Shown here one piece after another: positions 13,954 through 18,458 of a stretch of 18,458 nt of DNA. Numbering within the stretch: the first letter of the stretch is position 1; each line of letters begins with the position of its first letter. Source of the stretch: DASUFF01 sp036274695 (lineage in GTDB: Bacteria > UBA10199 > JACPAL01 > GCA-016699445); the NCBI GenBank assembly GCA_036274695.1, contig DASUFF010000055.1:1-18458 (forward strand), given 5' to 3'. Under the pieces are notes generated by a model. It saw nothing but the letters and a program-made list of their open reading frames with translations. It was not told the DNA's origin and ran no database searches. The translations under genes were made by a program, and so were the position numbers.

Positions 13954-15396
13954 CTACTTCGGGACGGGGGACTTGGAGGGCGCGATATAGGATCGGATGG
14001 AAGGCTCGGCCGGCTGTGTGGTCGGCTGCGTCGCCGGCTGTGTGGCCGCGGCGCCGGCGGGCGTCGTGGCGGCGACGACCTCGAAGGTGGCCGTCAGTTT
14101 CCTGTCCTTCGTGAAGAGGTTCACCGTGTACCGGCCCGGAACGAAGCCCGGGTTGATATGGAATGCCGCCTCCACTTGGGAACCCAGCGCGACCGTGCCG
14201 ATTTCGAAGCTGTCCTTGCTTTCCGGGACCATATCCTCCGAGCGCGGGCCGTTCTGAAAGATATAGTTGATCAGCGAGGGACCGTCCTGGGGAAGGCGGG
14301 CGTCGCAGTCGGAAACGGCCGGATCGCTGCAATCCCTGAGGATCTGCAGCGTCGGTTTGTCGCCGGGCTCGAAGTTCGATTTCCAGGTGGCGCCGAGGAG
14401 CCAGTCGATTTCGGAGGCGGAGGGGGCGTTCGGCGAGACGGCCGCAACGGGCGCCGGGGTCGTCGTCAGCCCGGAGAAGCCGGCGGGTATTCTCATCGTC
14501 TCCAACCACACGCTTTCCGCGTTTTCCGGATTTTCGGGCGGTTGCCCCGGCTTCTCGTGAAGGGCCAAGATCGGCTTGATCAGCACGTCGTTCCCCGTCT
14601 GAGGCGGTGCCGGGAGTTGGTTGGAGGGCGGAAGGATCCTTTTGGCTTCGGCGACCGTGGTTTCCTCCGGCTTGTTTTTCAAAACGGTGGATGAGGACGA
14701 CGAAGGCGAAGACGTCGAGGACGGCGACGACGAAGCTCCCGGAGCGAACGTCGACCGGGAAGACGAACTCGAGGACCCCGAAGAGGACGCCGCGGAGCCC
14801 GAAGACGCGGCGGAGGCCGTCGCGGAGGCGGGAAGGGCGGGGAAGGTTCCTCCCAAGACGGGCGCGGACGCGGCGCCCGAAGACGCCGGGGCGGCGGTCA
14901 CCGCGGCGGGCGAGGTGGAACCCAGGGAGACGATGTCGGATGTTGGAGGCGGCGCGGCAGGAGTGGGGGGATTCGCGCTATCGGCCTTGCGGGTTCGGGG
15001 CCTCCGCGATGTGCTCGGAATCGGCCCGAAGGCGAGATTCCGCTCGTGCCGCAGGTCTTCGTCCCGGTCCCTTAAATCCGCGACCTCATCGCCGTCGTCG
15101 GGGTGCCGAGGGCTTTCTTCGACCTCATCCTCCTCGGCCTCCTCGGCTGCTTTCTTTGCGGACGCTTTGGTCTTGGACGGTTTGGGTAGGGAATCCTCCG
15201 GCAGAATCGTCTCGGTCGCCTCTCCGCCCTGAGGGGTGGCGGATGGGCTATCTTCTTGTTCTGATTCGGTATTTTGGATAGTCGTCTCTTCGCGAAGGCT
15301 CTTGGGTTCCGGCCCCGAAGACGAGCCGGGAGAATAGATCAGGTAGGCGGTGGCGCCTGCGGCACTCAAAAGAATCAGCAAGACCCAATATTTCAC
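13954..15396 (-). CDS. Membrane-anchored low-complexity Ser/Ala/Pro-rich protein of unknown function
   Basis: I do not recognise this 480-residue protein. From GTG 15396 it begins MKYWVLLILLSAAGATAYLI, a signal anchor. Then come an acidic, charged region (about 84-120, EEAEEDEVEESPRHPDDGDE), a Pro/Ala-rich region and a Ser-rich stretch (about 186-236, including SSSGSSSSSS). A compact C-terminal domain (about 331-443) contains two Cys in DCSDPAVSDCDA and a beta-rich end GSQVEAAFHINPGFVPGRYT. Three TQP triplets (about 452-463) close it. The layout suggests an anchor, a disordered spacer and a folded periplasmic or surface domain. The frame is open to TTG 15447, but GTG 15396 follows a G-run and opens directly on the anchor. 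It lies 97 bp after the aminotransferase gene on the same strand. Confidence 0.8.
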   Translation of the reverse strand: MKYWVLLILLSAAGATAYLIYSPGSSSGPEPKSLREETTIQNTESEQEDSPSATPQGGEATETILPEDSLPKPSKTKASAKKAAEEAEEDEVEESPRHPDDGDEVADLRDRDEDLRHERNLAFGPIPSTSRRPRTRKADSANPPTPAAPPPTSDIVSLGSTSPAAVTAAPASSGAASAPVLGGTFPALPASATASAASSGSAASSSGSSSSSSRSTFAPGASSSPSSTSSPSSSSSTVLKNKPEETTVAEAKRILPPSNQLPAPPQTGNDVLIKPILALHEKPGQPPENPENAESVWLETMRIPAGFSGLTTTPAPVAAVSPNAPSASEIDWLLGATWKSNFEPGDKPTLQILRDCSDPAVSDCDARLPQDGPSLINYIFQNGPRSEDMVPESKDSFEIGTVALGSQVEAAFHINPGFVPGRYTVNLFTKDRKLTATFEVVAATTPAGAAATQPATQPTTQPAEPSIRSYIAPSKSPVPK

Positions 15397-15493
15397 CGGC
15401 CCCCCGCTTTCGAAAGGATACCACAGAAACCCAGGCAGACGAGACAAGTTCTCAGTATCGGCAGGCGGGAGGCATACGGTTGCGAAAGCGGCG

Positions 15494-16690
15494 TTAAGAA
15501 AGGGCTTTTAGGGCCGTTTCGATGCGTTCGAGACCCTTTTCGATCTTGGCCAGGGAGGTGGCGTAGGAGAGGCGGATGAACCCTTCCGCCCCGAAGCCTA
15601 AGCCGGGAACCACAGCGACCAAGGCCTTCTCCAAGAGATACGCGGCCAGATCGTCTGAGCCGTGGATGGTTTTTCCGTCGTACTTTTTGCCGAAATAGGC
15701 CGAGACGTTCGGAAAGACATAGAAGGCGCCCTGCGGATTGAAGCAAGTCACGCCCGGGATGGAATTGAACTTCTTCACGATGAAATCCCGGCGCTTCTTG
15801 AACTCCGCCACCCACGTCTTCAAAAACTCGTGCGACCCGTTCAAGGCCTCGACGCAGGCCCACTGCGTGATCGAGGTGATGTTAGAGGTGACCTGACCCT
15901 GGATCTTGGCCATGGCGTCGATGATGTCGCGGGGCCCGGCGGCGTAACCCATGCGCCAGCCCGTCATCGAGTAGACCTTCGAGGCGCCGTTTACCGTCAG
16001 CGTGATGTCCTTGATCCTGTCGTTCAAGCTCGCGATCGAGACGAACTCGAACCCGTCGTAGACGATCTTTTCGTAGATCTCGTCCGAGATGCAGAAGATG
16101 TTTTTCTTGACGAGGATTTCGGCCAACTCTTGGAGGTTCTTTTTCGGATAGGCCCCGCCCGTCGGGTTGGACGGGCTGTTCAAGACGAACGCCTTCGTCT
16201 TCGGCGTGATCGCCTTTTCCAAGACCTCGGGACGCAGGCAGAAGCCCTCCTTCTCCTCGGTTTGGACGATCACGGGCGTGGCGTCGTTCAGCAGAACCTG
16301 GTCCGGATAGCTCACCCAATAAGGCGCCGGAATGATGACCTCGTCGCCCGCCTCGAAGAGGGCCTGGGCGATGTTGTAGAGCACGTGCTTGCCGCCGGCC
16401 GAGACGATGACGTCCTCGCGGCCGTAATGGAGGTTGTTGTCGCGCTTGAGTTTGGCGACGATGGCGTCCTTCAGCTCGTTGATGCCGGCCACCGGCGTGT
16501 ATTTCGTTTTTCCCGCGTCGATGGCCTTGATGGCCGCGAGTTTCACGTGATCCGGCGTGTCGAAATCCGGCTCTCCGGCGCCGAAGCTGACGACGTCGAT
16601 GCCGTCGGCGATCATCTTCTTGGCCTTCGAATCGATGGCCAGGGTGGGAGAGGGCTTGATCTTGTTGGCTCGATGCGTGAGGCGGCTCAT
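15494..16690 (-). CDS. aspC: Class I PLP aminotransferase, aspartate aminotransferase type (subgroup Ib)
   Basis: It transfers amino groups between aspartate (possibly also prephenate) and 2-oxoglutarate. The 398-residue length is usual. Motifs: the KPSPTLAIDSKAKKM N-terminus, FGAGEPDFDTP (36-46), SNPTGGAYPK (174-183, Asn contacting PLP), SDEIYEKIVY (202-211, Asp contacting the PLP nitrogen), the Schiff-base K238 in NGASKVYSMTGWRMGYAAGP, and the C-terminal carboxylate-binding Arg in GFIRLSYATS. These resemble bacterial enzymes of the Thermus type, several of which also act as prephenate aminotransferases; substrate choice cannot be read here. ATG 16690 overlaps the coaD stop (ATGA), and AAGGAG lies 11 nt before it. 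Confidence 0.92.
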   Translation of the reverse strand: MSRLTHRANKIKPSPTLAIDSKAKKMIADGIDVVSFGAGEPDFDTPDHVKLAAIKAIDAGKTKYTPVAGINELKDAIVAKLKRDNNLHYGREDVIVSAGGKHVLYNIAQALFEAGDEVIIPAPYWVSYPDQVLLNDATPVIVQTEEKEGFCLRPEVLEKAITPKTKAFVLNSPSNPTGGAYPKKNLQELAEILVKKNIFCISDEIYEKIVYDGFEFVSIASLNDRIKDITLTVNGASKVYSMTGWRMGYAAGPRDIIDAMAKIQGQVTSNITSITQWACVEALNGSHEFLKTWVAEFKKRRDFIVKKFNSIPGVTCFNPQGAFYVFPNVSAYFGKKYDGKTIHGSDDLAAYLLEKALVAVVPGLGFGAEGFIRLSYATSLAKIEKGLERIETALKALS

Positions 16691-17172
16691 TTTTTGAATT
16701 TCTCCTTAAGCTTCTTTTCCACCAGCGGCGGCACCAGCCCTTTGCCAGGCCCGCCCAGCAGCAGGATCTCTTTGGTGAGGCTGGAGCTGATGTGCGAGAG
16801 CGGCTGGTCGGTCATGATGAAGACCGTTTCGATCTCCGGGGCGATCTGCTTGTTGGCGAGCGCCATCTGGAACTCGTATTCGTAGTCTTGGACGGTGCGC
16901 AGGCCCCGCAGGATCAAGCCCGCCTTCTTCTCGCGGGCGTAGTCGACCAGCAGCTTGCGTTCGAAACTGTCGATCTCAACGTTTTTCCGGTCCTTGAGCA
17001 GTTCTTTCAACAGAGCGATGCGCTCCTCGGTGGTGAACGTCGATTGCTTCTGCGAGTTGACGGCCACGGCGACGATGACCTTGTCGAAAAGCTTCAACCC
17101 CCGGTCGATGATATTCAGATGGCCTTCGGTCGGCGGATCGAAGGACCCGGCGCAGACGGCGGTTTTAGACAC
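16687..17172 (-). CDS. coaD: Phosphopantetheine adenylyltransferase (CoaD)
   Basis: CoaD makes dephospho-CoA from 4'-phosphopantetheine and ATP. The 161 residues are the normal length. The nucleotidyltransferase motif is AGSFDPPTEGHLNIIDRG (8-25, with H18), followed by VAVAVNSQKQSTFTTEER, LRGLRTVQDYEYEFQMALAN (88-107) and HISSSLTKE (127-135), equivalent to the ISSTxVR loop. GTG 17172 is chosen because GAGGTG lies 6-7 nt before it and the protein then begins as other CoaD proteins do; an upstream ATG (17244) would add 24 unrelated residues and overlap the previous gene. Its stop overlaps the aminotransferase ATG. With coaB and coaC it belongs to the CoA pathway, but in another cluster. Confidence 0.95.
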   Translation of the reverse strand: MSKTAVCAGSFDPPTEGHLNIIDRGLKLFDKVIVAVAVNSQKQSTFTTEERIALLKELLKDRKNVEIDSFERKLLVDYAREKKAGLILRGLRTVQDYEYEFQMALANKQIAPEIETVFIMTDQPLSHISSSLTKEILLLGGPGKGLVPPLVEKKLKEKFKK

Positions 17173-17230
17173 GTTTCGCACCTCGTAGAGAAGTTGTAGG
17201 CCGACGGTTTTACGGGGGGCAAGGGGATTT

Positions 17231-18296
17231 TCAAATGGTGCCATTGAGGAGGGCCGCTTGGACGACGGCGGCGCGCTTGGCCGGGTCCAAATCCTTGATC
17301 AGGGCGGGCAGGGCCTTCGCTACTTTTTTCGGATAATCCCAATCGGCGCGGTTGATGGCGCGGCCGATCACCGTGAGACCGTGGGCCCTCAAAACCTCGG
17401 CGGCCCCGGGCTCTCCGCCGGCCAGCCGTCTGATTTCGTCCGCGAGCGTCCGGCGCAGTTTCGGGAGCTTTTTGACGACCTCTTCGGGGTAATCGAAGTC
17501 GGCGTCGGCCAGGGCCCGCATGACGATGGTGGCGCGGTTGGCCTCCAAGACCCGCGCCGTTCTCGAGACGTCCGGATTCAGGCGCGCGATTTCGCGGTCC
17601 AACACGGCGAAGAGTCCGGGCAGGCGTTTCGCCGCTTCCGCGGGATAGTCGAAATTGCCCCGGTTCAAGGCCCGCGAAATAATGGTGGCCCGGTTGGAGC
17701 GCAGCGCGGCGTCGCCCTCCAGCGCCTTGAGCATCCCCGGAATCGCCTCGACCGCCTCGCCCGGATATTCCAGGTTCCCGCTGTGCAGGGCGCGGTTGAG
17801 GATCGTATCCCGATTGGAGCGAAGGGCTTCGGCCACCTCCGCGTCCGCAACCTCCAGCCGCGCGATTTCCAGGTCGAGCGATTGGACCATGGAGGGAAGG
17901 CTCTCGACGACGTCCTCCGGATAACTTCGACGGCCGCTGTGAAAGGCGCGATGAAGGACGGAAGCGTAATTTCTCGAGAGAAGATCGCTTCTTTCGGGGA
18001 AACGATCCTTGAGGAATAGGACTGTCCCGAGATACCAGCCCGCCGCCCTTAAATAATCGCCCATGTCGCGGAGGTGGAGTTTGGCGTCCAGAACGGTTTC
18101 GCCGAGTCCCGCCGTCCGTCCCGCCTCGTAATCGGCGCGGAGCTTCTCTCCCCCGTGACGTCCGACGTCCGTCGAGAAGGACAGGGTTTCGCCGTCGACG
18201 GGAAACGGCAGCCGCTTTTTCGCCGGCCTCCGGAAACGTCTCGAGGGCCCCGGAGACGAAGGCCTCCGTGCGTCGGAGGTAGGTCTGAATTGACAT
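17231..18296 (-). CDS. Unfamiliar protein of about five 52-residue tandem repeats, with an apparent +1 frameshift near the 5' end
   Basis: I know no family for this protein. An intact ORF of 277 residues runs from ATG 18064. It contains repeats of the pattern LRSNRxTIxxRALxxGNxxYPxEAVExxPGL; the YP pair is at 48, 100, 140, 192 and 244, so the period is 52 with one 12-residue deletion in the second unit. The repeats look like amphipathic helix pairs. Upstream of ATG 18064 the same frame continues as good coding sequence (PFPVDGETLSFSTDVGRHGG...) without a start. The true start seems to be ATG 18296 in another frame (MSIQTYLRRTEAFVSGALET...). The two join if one base is removed from an A5 run at 18220-18216, giving 354 residues. 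It is either a sequence error or a damaged gene whose translation could restart at 18064. It precedes coaD on the same strand. Confidence 0.72.
18216..18220 (-). other. Probable frameshift site (A5 run)
   Basis: Before this run the frame from ATG 18296 has GC-rich third positions (27 good codons). After it that frame turns Arg-rich with mixed third positions, while the frame one base ahead becomes GC-rich at third position and runs into the repeat protein. Removing one A from GAAAAAG restores one frame. The shift is +1, not the -1 expected of an A-rich slippery heptamer. Confidence 0.65.
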
Positions 18297-18319
18297 CGAT
18301 CGTTATTTGGTAATACAAT
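18290..18319 (+). promoter_or_regulatory. Strong sigma70-like promoter of the AbrB-type gene, predicting a nearly leaderless mRNA
   Basis: TTGACA (18290-18295, 6/6), 18 bp, TACAAT (18314-18319, 5/6). The expected RNA start is near 18326, one to three bases before the ATG at 18328, and no Shine-Dalgarno is present. An imperfect inverted repeat, TAATAC-6-GCATTA (18311-18328), covers the -10 box and start, a likely place for autoregulation. The -35 box overlaps the start codon of the divergent repeat-protein gene. Confidence 0.65.
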
Positions 18320-18327
18320 ATGGCATT

Positions 18328-18458
18328 ATGACTTACACTTCCGTCAGCTCGAAATTCCAGGTCGTCATCCCGAAGGAAGTCCGGGAGAGGTTGTCCATGA
18401 AGCCCGGGCAGAAGTTAATCGTCTACGAGCGGGGAGGGATTATCCATTTGATTCCGGA
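18328..18458 (+). CDS. AbrB/MazE/SpoVT-type DNA-binding protein, N-terminal part, runs off the window
   Basis: The 43 visible residues, MTYTSVSSKFQVVIPKEVRE then RLSMKPGQKLIVYERGGIIH, are a complete swapped-hairpin AbrB domain start (TxVSSKGQVVIPKEIRExLxLKPGDKL in the family; here F replaces the usual G). Such short proteins are mostly antitoxins of VapBC- or MazEF-like pairs or small transcription factors. The partner toxin, if any, would lie just beyond the window. Antitoxins of this type usually repress their own promoter. It is divergent from the repeat-protein gene and 31 bp from its start. Confidence 0.88.
   Translation, partial: MTYTSVSSKFQVVIPKEVRERLSMKPGQKLIVYERGGIIHLIP

Noticed and set aside
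13935..13960. Short direct repeat of ACTACTT with G-runs after the Ser/Ala-rich gene
   Set aside because: Two imperfect 13-15 bp copies only; no sign of an array or element.
14621..15232. Acidic 203-residue plus-strand ORF
   Set aside because: Reverse complement of the Ser/Ala-rich coding sequence; low complexity only.
15662..16885. 407-residue plus-strand ORF
   Set aside because: Antisense shadow of the aminotransferase and coaD genes, which carry clear motifs; its product is Asp/Arg-rich without motifs.
17115..18215. Continuation of the frame from ATG 18296 down to 17115
   Set aside because: After the A5 run it becomes Arg/Gly/Pro-rich with poor third-position bias, while the neighbouring frame encodes the repeats; only its first 27 codons look real.
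18216..18220. Programmed -1 ribosomal frameshift at the A-run
   Set aside because: Joining the two frames needs a +1 shift, and the required X XXY YYZ phase is absent.

Overview
The window is GC-rich bacterial chromosome with closely packed genes that often change strand. It holds no tRNA or rRNA gene, CRISPR array, transposase or phage gene that I can see. The gene set points to a Gram-negative bacterium of deltaproteobacterial or myxobacterial grade, possibly an uncultured candidate lineage. The indications are a CSLREA / choice-of-anchor surface protein with a Myxococcus-type cysteine-rich repeat, a lipoprotein of the SpoIID/LytB family, a long cyanobacterial/plant-like IspH, and dispersed GTAGGGGCG palindromes. 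This placement is inference; no marker gene settles it.

Left part (1-5250): a partial tgt and a small lytic transglycosylase run leftward from a promoter that carries a perfect 16-bp palindrome. On the other side of this region ispH runs rightward, followed by a 73-residue orphan ORF whose Shine-Dalgarno overlaps the ispH stop. Tail to tail with that lies a secreted 338-residue protein made of two related Cys-containing halves. Next is a SpoIID-like lipoprotein gene overlapping queA (TGATG). QueA is about 75 residues short in the region of its insertion domain and carries an in-frame copy of a dispersed palindromic repeat. tgt and queA belong to the same queuosine tRNA pathway.

Middle (5250-12850): a HAMP-GAF-GGDEF diguanylate cyclase, a family-4 uracil-DNA glycosylase and a secreted zinc-dependent phospholipase C-like protein alternate in strand. 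A 697-residue beta-helix surface protein with its own sigma70-like promoter follows. Then come split coaC and coaB genes (ATGA overlap). Divergent from these is an AMMECR1-domain gene coupled to a PAP2-family membrane phosphatase gene.

Right part (12850-18458): a 28-bp perfect palindrome supplies the stop codon of a LacD-type class I aldolase. Upstream on the same strand are a low-complexity Ser/Ala/Pro-rich membrane-anchored protein, a class I aminotransferase and coaD. Before coaD lies a gene for an unfamiliar protein built of 52-residue tandem repeats, with an apparent +1 frameshift near its 5' end. A divergent AbrB/MazE-type DNA-binding gene starts at the window's edge from a strong promoter that predicts an almost leaderless mRNA. 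coaB, coaC and coaD together cover three of the last four steps of coenzyme A synthesis.

Points most worth a second look: the 52-residue-repeat gene facing the AbrB gene, the reduced QueA, the two GTAGGGGCG palindromes embedded in coding sequence, and the duplicated 338-residue secreted protein.
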